Positions 8,675 through 16,421 of a stretch of DNA of 64,000 bases are shown one piece after another. Made by a program: the position numbers and the translations under genes. The DNA is from Mangrovactinospora gilvigrisea. Lineage in GTDB: Bacteria > Actinomycetota > Actinomycetes > Streptomycetales > Streptomycetaceae. Below the pieces are notes generated by a model. It did not search any database. It was not told where the DNA came from and saw nothing but the letters and a program-made list of their open reading frames with translations. Position 1 is the stretch's first letter; the number at the start of each line of letters is the position of its first letter. The stretch is from contig NZ_MLCF01000127.1 of NCBI RefSeq assembly GCF_001879105.1, positions 1 to 64,000 on the forward strand, written 5' to 3'.

Positions 8675-10002
8675 GTCTGCGCTCCGTACTGGCCCTGGCC
8701 AGAGACCCCCGACGCGGCAATGGCCACGCTGCTGCCGCACCGCTAGGCACGGGTCTGCCTCCGACGGCGGCCATCGTCGCCCCCTACGGTTCCGGCGCCC
8801 TGTATGCCGCCGAGTTCCGCCGCCGCGGATGGCAGCCGGTCGCCGTCACCACCCCCGACCATCACCTACCAGCCGTCTTCCGCGACGCCCTGGTCCCCAG
8901 CGACTACCACGCCACCGTCGTCCACACCGGCAACCTCACCGCCACCCGGCGCCGCCTCCAAGCCCTCGGCACCGCAGCCGTCGTGGCCGGCAACGAGATC
9001 GGGACCGTGCTGGCCGAACGCCTCGCCGCCGACCTCAACCTGCCCGGCAACCCGCCCGCCACCAGCACGGTCCGGCGCAGCAAGACCGCCATGGCCCAGG
9101 CCCTCACCCGGGCCGGGCTCCCCGCCCCCGCCACCCTGCACACCCGCCACCTGGACCAGGCCCTCGCCTTCGCAACCGGCCTGCCGGCCGGCACCGGCTG
9201 GGTGCTCAAGCCCGACGACGCGGCCGGCTCCGACGGCGTCACCCTCGGCGCCACCCCCGAGCAACTCGCCGCCGCCTGGCACCGCACCCACCACGGCGTC
9301 AACATCCTCGGCCACCGCAACACCCACCTGGTCCTCCAGGAACGCCTGACCGGCATGCAGTACGTCGTCAACAGCATCAGCCGCGCCGGCCACCACCACA
9401 TCACCGAGACCTGGCGCGACACCCGCCTGCACCGCGACGGCGCCACCCTCTACGACCGGCGCGACCTCCTCCACCCCGACCACCTCCTGCACGCCGCCCT
9501 GGCGGTCCAAGCCCGCCGCGTCCTCGCGGCCCTGGAGATCACCGACAGCGCCGCCCACAGCGAGTTCATCCACACCGGCGACGGCCGCCTCATCCTCATC
9601 GAGACCGGCGCCCGCGCCGAAGGCTGGCTCCACCCCCACCTCGCCCACGCCCTCGGCAGCCACCAGGTCCGCGACCACGTCGCCGTCCTGACCAGCCATC
9701 TGCTCCCACCGCCCGCAACGACCCGCCCGCCGCGGCACTGCGCCAAGATCCACCTGATCGCCCCCGGCCCCGCCCGCCTCACCGACCGCGGCCTGAAGGA
9801 ACTCGCCGCCCTCCCCGGGCTGATCGCCATCCTCGGCACCCTCACCTCCGGCACCCCCGTCGTCCGGACCCGCGACCTGATGACCTCCCCGGGCATGGCC
9901 GTCCTCGCCGCCGACGACCCGAACGTGATCGACCGAGCCCACCGAGCCCTGCGCGCCCTGGAAGACACCACCCTCTACGCTCCGGAGGACTCAGCCATAT
10001 GA
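8671..10002 (+). CDS. ATP-grasp domain ligase
   Basis: A 443-residue ATP-grasp protein. An N-terminal pre-ATP-grasp region (about 1-125) contains IVAPYGSGALYAAEFRRRGW, followed by ATP-grasp blocks: GWVLKPDDAAGSDGV (about 180-195, nucleotide-binding Lys), LVLQERLTGMQYVV, and the metal-binding stretch LILIETGARAEGW near 310. This arrangement resembles carboxylate-amine ligases such as L-amino-acid ligases. GTG at 8671 was chosen because it overlaps the MFS stop; the frame is open further upstream inside the MFS gene, which is a shadow. A ligase beside an amino-acid decarboxylase suggests amide formation on an amine or amino acid; the substrate is unknown. Confidence 0.75.
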   Translation: MSLRSVLALARDPRRGNGHAAAAPLGTGLPPTAAIVAPYGSGALYAAEFRRRGWQPVAVTTPDHHLPAVFRDALVPSDYHATVVHTGNLTATRRRLQALGTAAVVAGNEIGTVLAERLAADLNLPGNPPATSTVRRSKTAMAQALTRAGLPAPATLHTRHLDQALAFATGLPAGTGWVLKPDDAAGSDGVTLGATPEQLAAAWHRTHHGVNILGHRNTHLVLQERLTGMQYVVNSISRAGHHHITETWRDTRLHRDGATLYDRRDLLHPDHLLHAALAVQARRVLAALEITDSAAHSEFIHTGDGRLILIETGARAEGWLHPHLAHALGSHQVRDHVAVLTSHLLPPPATTRPPRHCAKIHLIAPGPARLTDRGLKELAALPGLIAILGTLTSGTPVVRTRDLMTSPGMAVLAADDPNVIDRAHRALRALEDTTLYAPEDSAI

Positions 10003-11012
10003 CGCCCCGTCACCGCCTCGTCCGCGCCGCCGCCCTGGCCGTCACCGCCCTCACCCTCACGGCCTGCACCACCACCCACCCCACCGCGACACCCAGCCCC
10101 GCACACCACATCCCGGCCGCACAGCGCCCCCTGGTCACCCGCGCTCAGGCCCAACGGATCCTCGATCACTACGTGCGGGTCAACAACCAGGCCAACGCCA
10201 AGCTCGCCGACGCGCCGCTGCGCACCATCGAGACCGACCCGCTGCTGGCGATCGACGAGCAGGCCAACCGCCAACTGCGCACCTACAGCCGCAAGGACCA
10301 GGCAGAGGACCAGAAGCCCTTCTACTACACCAAGCCGGTCTACTACATCCCCGCCGCCGGCCACGCCACATGGTTCGCCGTCGAGGTCACCGGGACCGGC
10401 CCCGCCTGGAAGCCCCCGTCCAAGCGCCTACTGATTTTCGATCACACCGGTGCCGCCGGATACAAGATGGCCACCACGGTCGACCTCACCTCCCGCCTCC
10501 CCAGGATCGCCACCGACCGGAACAGCTGCGCCCTCGTCTCCACCCCGAGCACCACCGTCACCCGCCAATTCCAGCAGGCCCTCGCCGACCTCTACGACGG
10601 CGGCCACAGCGACGGCACCCTGTTCGGGACGAGTCCCGCCCGCGGCTGGATCACCAACGACACCAAGGACACCGCCAAACACCTGGCCCCGTACGCCGAC
10701 GCCGTCTACCGCGACATCAGCACCAGTACTGATAACCGCCGCCTCGCCGGCCGCACCTACGCACTGGCCACGGCCGACGGTGGCATCCTTGCCGTCACCC
10801 TCGACCGCGTCCAGATGAACGCCTTCCCCACCAGCCCGACCGCCTACATCAAGCCCGGTCGAGCCGAGGCCGCCTACACCGGCCACCACCGCCTGGACAA
10901 CCTGACGGTCGACTACGCTCACCAGACCGCCAGCTATGTATCAAGCAGCGGTCAGGCCCGTCTCCTTGGGCTCGACCGTGACGTCGTTCAGGCAACCGGC
11001 GTTTCAGAGTGA
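9999..11012 (+). CDS. Secreted lipoprotein of the cargo operon
   Basis: A 337-residue lipoprotein. It has an Arg-rich N-terminus, a hydrophobic h-region and a lipobox LTAC with Cys at about residue 23, followed by a Thr/Pro/Ser-rich linker. The mature part (about 45-337) has no domain that I recognise; it contains aromatic-rich blocks such as KPFYYTKPVYYIP. ATG at 9999 overlaps the ATP-grasp stop by four bases (ATGA) and is preceded by CCGGAGGAC. It is the last gene of the cargo block. It could be a surface binding or immunity factor, but nothing in the sequence decides this. Confidence 0.7.
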   Translation: MTPRHRLVRAAALAVTALTLTACTTTHPTATPSPAHHIPAAQRPLVTRAQAQRILDHYVRVNNQANAKLADAPLRTIETDPLLAIDEQANRQLRTYSRKDQAEDQKPFYYTKPVYYIPAAGHATWFAVEVTGTGPAWKPPSKRLLIFDHTGAAGYKMATTVDLTSRLPRIATDRNSCALVSTPSTTVTRQFQQALADLYDGGHSDGTLFGTSPARGWITNDTKDTAKHLAPYADAVYRDISTSTDNRRLAGRTYALATADGGILAVTLDRVQMNAFPTSPTAYIKPGRAEAAYTGHHRLDNLTVDYAHQTASYVSSSGQARLLGLDRDVVQATGVSE

Positions 11013-11070
11013 AGGGCTGCAGACTGCCGACGGCTGATCACGCCGAACCGCGACGTCCAAAGGAAGTGGC

Positions 11071-11328
11071 ATGGCCATGACTAACTCTCGGCTGGGGCGT
11101 GCCGCGGGCCCCGAGCGCTCATCGGTTGATGGGCCGATCAAGCTGTACACCGCCGAAGAGGCCGCCAAGATCCTCCAATGCAGTGCCAAGTTCCTCAACG
11201 AGCTTGCCAACGCACGCAAGATCCCGTTTACCTTCGTGGGCGACAGCCGCAAGATTCGCCGGTGGACCGACGAACACCTTCGCGAGATTGCGCTCATGGG
11301 AGAGTACGTCCCGCCCGTCCGGCGATGA
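11071..11328 (+). CDS. Excisionase-type helix-turn-helix protein (Xis)
   Basis: An 85-residue protein with a MerR-like winged helix-turn-helix of the excisionase family: YTAEEAAKILQCSAKFLNEL (about residues 26-45), followed by the wing FVGDSRKIRRWTDEHL. Such proteins bend attachment-site DNA and bias tyrosine integrases toward excision. It lies 58 bp after the cargo lipoprotein gene and converges on the integrase, the usual pairing for actinobacterial integrative elements. ATG at 11071 has AAGGAAG upstream. Confidence 0.8.
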   Translation: MAMTNSRLGRAAGPERSSVDGPIKLYTAEEAAKILQCSAKFLNELANARKIPFTFVGDSRKIRRWTDEHLREIALMGEYVPPVRR

Positions 11329-11341
11329 ACTCTGTCGCCGT

Positions 11342-11384
11342 GCCCCTGGTGGAGGCCGCTTCATGCGCGGCTGCCGCCAGGGGC
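11342..11384. terminator. Hairpin terminator between xis and int
   Basis: The arms 11342-11352 and 11374-11384 pair over 11 positions (one pair is G-U in RNA), and the loop can pair further internally. The hairpin lies in the short gap between the convergent xis and int genes, so it can terminate transcription from either side. There is no U-tract, as is common in high-GC actinobacteria. Confidence 0.55.
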
Positions 11385-11392
11385 GCGAAGGC

Positions 11393-12673
11393 TCAGCCTG
11401 GATTCGGGCAGCCCGCGGGCGGCGGATCGCCGTACTCACGGTGGTCGGGGTCGGGCCGGGTTGAGGCTTCCCACAGCTCTTGCAGCGTCGCGGCGATCTT
11501 GAGTTCCATGCCCAAGGTGACGTGCGAGTAGACCCCTTCGGACCCTTGAAGTACATGTCCCATTCGCGCTTCGACGGCGACGCGCGGGTGTCCGGCCTCG
11601 TCCAACCAGACCTTCATCGAGTGGCGCAGTCCATGGGGTGTCATCCCGGAGAGGCCGGGCACTGGGCGGACGGCCGGGCGGGCTTTGGCGCCGCGGACCG
11701 TCGGGCGGAATGGTCGGCCCTCGACGATGGGATGCCACGTATGAAGGTAGAAGTCGCCGCCGGAGAGGAGGCGACCGCCCCGGACGGCGGTGAAGACGAA
11801 CTTCCCTCGTCTGGCTTCCCCGGTCTGGGCCGCGATCGTCTCGTGCAGCAGCTCGGCGAGGAACGGTGGGAGGATCAGGCCGCGTCCGCTGTCGTATTTG
11901 CAGGGGATCAGCTGAGGTAGTCCATCGACATACTGAGCCTGGTACTCCAGCAGGATCCGGGCTCCAGAGCCGTCCGCATCCTCCAACTTCAGCCGATCTT
12001 TTGTCAGACCGGACAGCTCACCGATCCGCAAGCCGCAGTACGCAGAGGTGAGGACGAGGGAGTACGTGCTGAGCCCCTGCAGTACGAGCGCGTTGCGGGC
12101 GATGAGGAGGGCCTGCCGCGGGGTAGCGATGACCCGGTCGTCGTCCTTGGGGCGCGGCTGGAAGCGCCCGCGTCGTCCTGCGAGACGGCTGGGTATCGGA
12201 TTCTCCTGGATCATTTTTGAGGCGACGGCGTCGTCGAGCATGGTCCGGAGCAGACCGCGGATGCCGTCGATGCTGTTCTTGGCGCGCCCCTCGACACGGA
12301 GTTGCTTCTCCCAGCGGCTGTAGCTGATTGGCGTGATGTCTTCGAGGTTGACGTCGCCCCACGCAGGAAGAATCACGGACCGCAGTCTGCTGCGGTAGTC
12401 GCGCTCGGTCAGCGGAGCGACGTCGATGGAGTCGATCCATATGTGCGACCAGTCTCGGACCGTGACCTTGCCGGCCCTGGGGCTGATGTAGACCTTGCGG
12501 TGGACATCAGTCTCGAGCCGTCCCGCATACTCGACTGCGGACCGTTCGGTTCTGAACCGTTGGCCGTTCTCGTCCTTCCGGTGTGCGCCGTAGCGGCCGT
12601 TCGGCAGCTTGTTGTGCGCGCGGTAGTACCACCTCTTGTCCTTCTTTGACCAGTATTTCGAGGCGTACGGCAA
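11393..12673 (-). CDS. int: Tyrosine recombinase / integrase
   Basis: A 426-residue phage-type integrase. Order of parts: an N-terminal arm-binding region (about 1-65), a SAM-like core-binding domain (about 70-160) and a catalytic domain (about 180-400). Catalytic residues are visible: Arg216 in CGLRIGEL, His347 and Arg350 in HGLRHS, His373 in MGH, and the nucleophile Tyr382 in VYSHV. The gene points away from the attachment site, about 450 bp from the severed acyl-CoA dehydrogenase tail, and converges with the excisionase gene. The protein looks complete and active. Confidence 0.92.
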   Translation of the reverse strand: MPYASKYWSKKDKRWYYRAHNKLPNGRYGAHRKDENGQRFRTERSAVEYAGRLETDVHRKVYISPRAGKVTVRDWSHIWIDSIDVAPLTERDYRSRLRSVILPAWGDVNLEDITPISYSRWEKQLRVEGRAKNSIDGIRGLLRTMLDDAVASKMIQENPIPSRLAGRRGRFQPRPKDDDRVIATPRQALLIARNALVLQGLSTYSLVLTSAYCGLRIGELSGLTKDRLKLEDADGSGARILLEYQAQYVDGLPQLIPCKYDSGRGLILPPFLAELLHETIAAQTGEARRGKFVFTAVRGGRLLSGGDFYLHTWHPIVEGRPFRPTVRGAKARPAVRPVPGLSGMTPHGLRHSMKVWLDEAGHPRVAVEARMGHVLQGSEGVYSHVTLGMELKIAATLQELWEASTRPDPDHREYGDPPPAGCPNPG

Positions 12674-13122
12674 GACGCGAATCCCTTCACATGGCGGGTG
12701 GTGGGGGAGGTGCGCGCCGCTCGAACCTGCGGCGGAAGCGGTCGTACGTTGACATCCCTGCGAGGCGTGTCACCAGTCGCTTCGGGATGTTCTGCCGTGG
12801 GCGAATGGCTCATCAGGAAGGAGCAGGAGCATCATCCAGAGCTGCCGTCCGCGGTCGCTCCGCGGAGCGACTCTCGGCACTGTCTATGGTAGTTGGGAGG
12901 GCGGGATGATCCTTGTTGAGCGAGACCGCCCAAAGGGGGCCTCGTGTGGGTACCGACGAGGCCAGCAGAACCGGTAGAAAAACGGTAGATCAACTTCGGG
13001 TGGGACCTGGTTTCATGAGGGGGCGACAGGGGGTCCTCTGGGTGTCACTGGAGGACTCTTCCCAGCTCAGGTCCGGGCTGGCTCGATCGTCGCAGGTCGG
13101 GGCTGCCCGGAAGCGGTCCCTT
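12674..13122. other. Non-coding attachment region between int and the element end
   Basis: About 450 bp without a convincing gene. Its base composition is less extreme than in the flanking genes. It should contain the int promoter and integrase/excisionase binding sites. The clearest internal structure is a pair of CGGTAGA repeats at 12972-12978 and 12983-12989. Several open frames cross it, but none has a ribosome site or recognisable protein. Confidence 0.55.
12972..12989 (+). repeat. Paired CGGTAGA repeats, candidate integrase arm or Xis sites
   Basis: Two copies of CGGTAGA start 11 bp apart, about one helical turn, so proteins bound to them would lie on the same DNA face. They sit about 150 bp inside the element from the core palindrome. 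Tandem short repeats at this distance are typical of arm-type integrase or excisionase sites; the assignment is inference. Confidence 0.35.
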
Positions 13123-13207
13123 GAAGATCTACACGATCTTCGAGGGCACCAGCGAGATCCAGCGGCTTGTCATCTCCCGGGCGATCAGCGGGGTGCAGAT
13201 CCGCTGA
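13121..13207 (+). pseudogene. Severed 3' end of an acyl-CoA dehydrogenase gene
   Basis: From 13121 the plus strand encodes LKIYTIFEGTSEIQR followed by LVISRAISGVQIR and a TGA stop at 13205-13207. This is the highly conserved C-terminal end of acyl-CoA dehydrogenases; the Glu of EGTSEIQ is the catalytic base in the medium-chain enzyme family. The rest of the gene is absent upstream, where int-region DNA is found instead. The integrative element has therefore separated the gene body, expected left of the window, from its original 3' end. Whether the left junction rebuilds a complete gene cannot be seen here. Confidence 0.8.
13123..13141. other. Candidate attachment-site core (att), 19-bp interrupted palindrome
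   Basis: GAAGATC (13123-13129) and GATCTTC (13135-13141) are perfect inverted 7-mers separated by five bases (TACAC). This is the geometry of a tyrosine-recombinase core: two inverted binding sites with a short overlap region between them. The acyl-CoA dehydrogenase coding homology begins exactly here, and sequence to the left is element DNA. The matching second att copy should lie at the left end of the element, outside the window. Confidence 0.6.
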
Positions 13208-13238
13208 ACCCGGCCCGCCCGCCTGGCATGATCGCGGG

Positions 13239-14039
13239 ATGAGCGAGATCGAGATACCGGCGCCGGGCGGCGGCCTCCTCCGGGGCGAGCGGACCGGCGC
13301 CGGCGCCGGCCGCCCGGTGGTGGTGCTGCTGCACGGCGCCGGGATGGACTCCCGGCTGTGGGACGGGGTCGTCCCGGGGCTCGCCGCGCACCACGAGGTG
13401 GTCCGCTACGACGCCCGCGGACTGGGGCGGTCCGACGCGCCCGTCCGGCCGTTCGACGACGTCGCGGACCTGCTGGCGGTGCTCGACCACTGCGGGCTGG
13501 AGCGCGCCGCGCTGGTCGGCCTGAGCATGGGCGGCGAGACCGCGCTGGACTTCGCCCTCGTCCACCCCGAACGGGTCGCCGCCCTGGGGTTGGTGGGCGC
13601 CTCGGTGAGCGGCCACGCCTGGCCCGACGACGACCCCGAGCAGGCGGCGTACGCCGCGGCGCGGCGGGCGGGCGACGCCGGCGAGCTGGCCCGGCTGGAG
13701 CTGTCGATCTGGGCGTCCCTCGGCCGCGGCGCCCCGGGTGGCGCGCTGGTCGAGGCGATGGTGGCGGAGAACGCCGAGCGCCGGATCGTCAGCGAGCACT
13801 ACCTGACGGGGGCCGCGGCCCTCGACGCGGAGCGGCGGCTCGGCGCGATCGGCGCACCGGCGCTGGTGGTGCACGGCGACCGCGACCACCCCGAGATCGG
13901 CGCGATCGCCCGCCGCCTCGCCGCCGATCTCCCGCACGCCCGCGCCGCGTTGATTCCCGACGCCGACCACTACCTCCCGCTCCGCACGCCCGAGCGCCTC
14001 GTCGCGCTGCTGCTGGAGCACCTCGCCAAGCCCGCTTAG
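13239..14039 (+). CDS. Alpha/beta-fold hydrolase
   Basis: A 266-residue alpha/beta hydrolase. Landmarks: the oxyanion segment LLHGAGMDSRLWDG (about 29-42), DARGLGRSD, the nucleophile elbow GLSMGG (Ser about residue 95), and a late HGDRDHPE acid region with a C-terminal His in DADHYLPL. ATG at 13239 was chosen from the start of homology; the open frame extends upstream through the acyl-CoA dehydrogenase remnant. It lies just outside the element and converges with the virginiamycin B lyase-like gene, the stop codons overlapping. The substrate is unknown. Confidence 0.85.
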   Translation: MSEIEIPAPGGGLLRGERTGAGAGRPVVVLLHGAGMDSRLWDGVVPGLAAHHEVVRYDARGLGRSDAPVRPFDDVADLLAVLDHCGLERAALVGLSMGGETALDFALVHPERVAALGLVGASVSGHAWPDDDPEQAAYAAARRAGDAGELARLELSIWASLGRGAPGGALVEAMVAENAERRIVSEHYLTGAAALDAERRLGAIGAPALVVHGDRDHPEIGAIARRLAADLPHARAALIPDADHYLPLRTPERLVALLLEHLAKPA

Positions 14040-14926
14040 GGGGTGACGCGGGCCAGCGCGCCGATCTCCAGGGCCGTCCACAGCGCGCCGTCCGGGCCGA
14101 GGACGATGCCGTGCGGCTCGGAGGCGGGGGTGGGCAGGTCGTGCACCTCGACCGTGCCGTCCGCGGTGATCGAGCCGACCCGGTTGGCGCCCCACTCGGT
14201 GAACCACATCGCACCGCCCGCCGGTCCGGCGGTGACAGCGTGCGGACGGGCGGCCCGGTCCGGCAGCGGGAACTCGGTGATCGCGCCGTCCACGGTGATC
14301 CGGCCGATCTGGCCGGCGCCGATCTCGGTGAACCACAGCGCGCCGTCCGGGCCGGGGGCGATGCCGACCGGCGCGGCGCCCTCCGTCGGCAGGGGGTGGG
14401 TTGTGACGGTGCCGTCCATGGCGATCCGGCCGATCGCGTTGCCCTGGTTGAGGGCGAACCACATCGCGCCGTCCGGCCCGGCGGCGATCGCGGACGGGAA
14501 CGCGCCGGCCGCGTCCAGCGGGTACTCGGTGACCTTGCCGTCCACCGTGATCCGCCCGATCCGGTCGGCGGCGGTCTCGGTGAACCACAGCGCGCCGTCC
14601 GGGCCCGCGGCGATCCCGAACGGCCCGCACTCCGCGGTCGGCAGCGCGAACTCGGCGACCTCGCCGGCGACGGTGATCCGCCCGATCCGGTGCGCCCGGT
14701 ACTCCGTGAACCACAGCGCGCCGTCGCCTTTCGGCCCCGGCGCGATGACCGTCGGCCCGCAACCCGGATCCAGCTGGTGGCTCCCCGCCTCCCCCTCCCC
14801 CGGCACCAGCCGCCCGATCCGCCCGGCGTGCACCACCGTGAACCACAGCGCCCCGTCCGGCCCCACCGCAAGCGCGTACGGCCCGTCCCCGGGCCCGGCG
14901 ACCCGCACCTCCTGAAGCGACGTCAT
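14036..14926 (-). CDS. vgb: Virginiamycin B lyase-like streptogramin lyase (Vgb)
   Basis: A 296-residue seven-bladed beta-propeller with repeated GPDGALWFTE units about 42 residues apart. Vgb linearises type B streptogramins by an elimination reaction. The catalytic set known from Staphylococcus Vgb appears conserved here: a His in the RPHAVTAG segment, the Glu-x-His pair in SEPHGI, and a later Glu in TALEIG. ATG at 14926 is preceded by GGAGAGGT. Related propellers of unknown function are common in actinomycetes, so resistance activity is likely but not certain. Confidence 0.82.
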   Translation of the reverse strand: MTSLQEVRVAGPGDGPYALAVGPDGALWFTVVHAGRIGRLVPGEGEAGSHQLDPGCGPTVIAPGPKGDGALWFTEYRAHRIGRITVAGEVAEFALPTAECGPFGIAAGPDGALWFTETAADRIGRITVDGKVTEYPLDAAGAFPSAIAAGPDGAMWFALNQGNAIGRIAMDGTVTTHPLPTEGAAPVGIAPGPDGALWFTEIGAGQIGRITVDGAITEFPLPDRAARPHAVTAGPAGGAMWFTEWGANRVGSITADGTVEVHDLPTPASEPHGIVLGPDGALWTALEIGALARVTP

Positions 14927-15158
14927 GCGTACCTCTCCTCCCGTTGATCGGCGGCGTCCGGCCATCATGGCGCACAGCCGGAGGAGGACGGGGAAGCAGA
15001 GGGCAGGCCGACGGTGCCCACCCCGGGCGGCGGGCCGACGCCGTCGTCGCGCTGATCCGCAAACGTTCGCCGGGTGCTGGGCAAGGGGGCGGGGGGCGGG
15101 TACGGTGATCTCTCGGATAGCGCTTACTGCACCTCACAACTGCCTGGGAGCAGACGTC

Positions 15159-15911
15159 ATGCGCCGGATATCGCCCACCGCCATCGGCATCCAGCTGTAC
15201 ACCGTTCGAGACCTCATGGAGAAGGACGCGGCAGGCACGCTCGCCGAGTTGGGACGCATCGGCTACGCGACGGTCGGGGTGAGCGGCCGGTACGGCCACA
15301 GCCACGCCGAGTTCCGCGCGATGGCCGACGACGCGGGCGTGCGGCCCGTCCTGACGCACCTTCCGCTCACCGCCGTCCGCGAGGACTGGGCCGGCGAGCT
15401 GGAGGGCGCCCGCGTCCTCGGCGTCGACCACGTCGTGGTGCCCGCGCTCCCGGTGGAGCTGCGCAACCCGGACGGCTACCGCGCCGTCGCCGAGGAGTTC
15501 AACGAGGCCGGCCGGGCGGCGAAGGAGGCCGGTTTCCAGTTCCTCTACCACAACCACGCGTTCGACTTCGAGGTCGTGGACGGGGTGCGGCTCTACGACA
15601 TCTTCGTCGAGCGCTGCGACCCGGAGCTGGTCAAGTTCGAGCTGGACCTCTACTGGGCCGTGAAGGGCGGCGTCGACCCGGTCGCCTACTTCGACGCCTC
15701 GCCGGGGCGGTTCCCCGCCCTGCACGTCAAGGACATGGCGGAGGACGGCTCCTTCGAGGACGTCGGCTCCGGCACGCTCGACTTCGCGCAGCTCTTCGAC
15801 CGCGCGCTGGCCGCCGGCTCCCAGGAGTTCGTCGTCGAGCACGACGCCCCGGGCGACTCGCTCGCCTCGGCCCGCGCCAGCTACACCTACCTGAAGAACT
15901 TCGAGTTCTGA
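15159..15911 (+). CDS. Sugar phosphate isomerase/epimerase (xylose isomerase-like TIM barrel)
   Basis: A 250-residue AP-endonuclease-2/xylose-isomerase-like TIM barrel. Metal- and substrate-binding positions of the family are visible: the N-terminal GIQLYTVRD, the LYHNHAFDFE segment, ELDLYWAVKGG, HVKDM and the late EHDAP. Proteins of this group isomerise sugars or inosose-type polyols. ATG at 15159 has TGGGAG upstream. It is monocistronic, and a strong palindromic terminator follows directly. An imperfect LacI-like sequence lies near 15116-15127, but the match is weak. The exact substrate cannot be assigned. Confidence 0.8.
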   Translation: MRRISPTAIGIQLYTVRDLMEKDAAGTLAELGRIGYATVGVSGRYGHSHAEFRAMADDAGVRPVLTHLPLTAVREDWAGELEGARVLGVDHVVVPALPVELRNPDGYRAVAEEFNEAGRAAKEAGFQFLYHNHAFDFEVVDGVRLYDIFVERCDPELVKFELDLYWAVKGGVDPVAYFDASPGRFPALHVKDMAEDGSFEDVGSGTLDFAQLFDRALAAGSQEFVVEHDAPGDSLASARASYTYLKNFEF

Positions 15912-15922
15912 CGGACCGGCCG

Positions 15923-15974
15923 CACACCGCGAAGCGGGGCCCCGTTGCGCAACGGGGCCCCGCTTCGCGGTGTG
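15923..15974. terminator. Perfect 52-nt palindrome, bidirectional terminator
   Basis: Positions 15923-15948 are the exact reverse complement of 15949-15974, with no unpaired spacer; the centre is TTGCGCAA. It fills the 70-bp gap between a plus-strand gene ending at 15911 and a minus-strand gene ending at 15982, so it would form a very stable hairpin in both transcripts. Confidence 0.85.
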
Positions 15975-15981
15975 CCGGCGG

Positions 15982-16338
15982 TCAGGCGATGCGGCGGACC
16001 TCGGAGCCGCCGTTCCAGCCCGGCCAGTGCTGCTTGTGGAGGTCGAGGAAGTCGGTCGCGCGGGCCGCGGCGTCCGCGTCGGTGGCGGCCTCGATGATCG
16101 CGTAGGCGGTGGGGACGGGGGCGCCCTCCCCGCCGACCCCGCGGGAGGCGGTGATCGCGCCGTTCTCCAGCTGGAGGCGGGTGCCCTCCTCGGCGGGGGC
16201 CAGCCCGCCGGTGTCCAGCAGCACTCCGGCCTGCTGCCACGCGGCGGCGGCCTTGCCGATCGCCTCGAACAGCTCCGCGGGCGGGGCGCCGGCCTCGGCG
16301 TTCTCGGTGGCGACGAGGGTCATCAGGTAGCGGGACAT
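15982..16338 (-). CDS. YCII-related (DGPF-type) protein
   Basis: A 118-residue ferredoxin-like-fold protein. It begins MSRYLMTLVA, has the central AWQQAGVLLDTGGLAP segment and ends with a hydrophobic strand-helix unit, as in YCII/DGPF proteins. These small proteins are often encoded near sigma factors or oxidative-stress genes, but their function is poorly defined. It lies 83 bp downstream of the DUF998 gene on the same strand and may be cotranscribed with it. Confidence 0.75.
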   Translation of the reverse strand: MSRYLMTLVATENAEAGAPPAELFEAIGKAAAAWQQAGVLLDTGGLAPAEEGTRLQLENGAITASRGVGGEGAPVPTAYAIIEAATDADAAARATDFLDLHKQHWPGWNGGSEVRRIA

Positions 16339-16421
16339 GGCGGTCTCCTTCTCGGTGCGCGACGCGATGCGGTGCGACGCGGTGCGGTGCGGTGGGGATG
16401 GAGGGTGGCGGTGACGGGGCC

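Noticed and set aside
12913-13242. Plus-strand open frame across the attachment region
   Set aside because: No ribosome site or family; it runs out of frame through the acyl-CoA dehydrogenase tail, whose correct frame is clear.
15111-15130. LacI-like operator upstream of the sugar isomerase-like gene
   Set aside because: AGCGCTTA is suggestive, but the outer half-site positions do not match the consensus.
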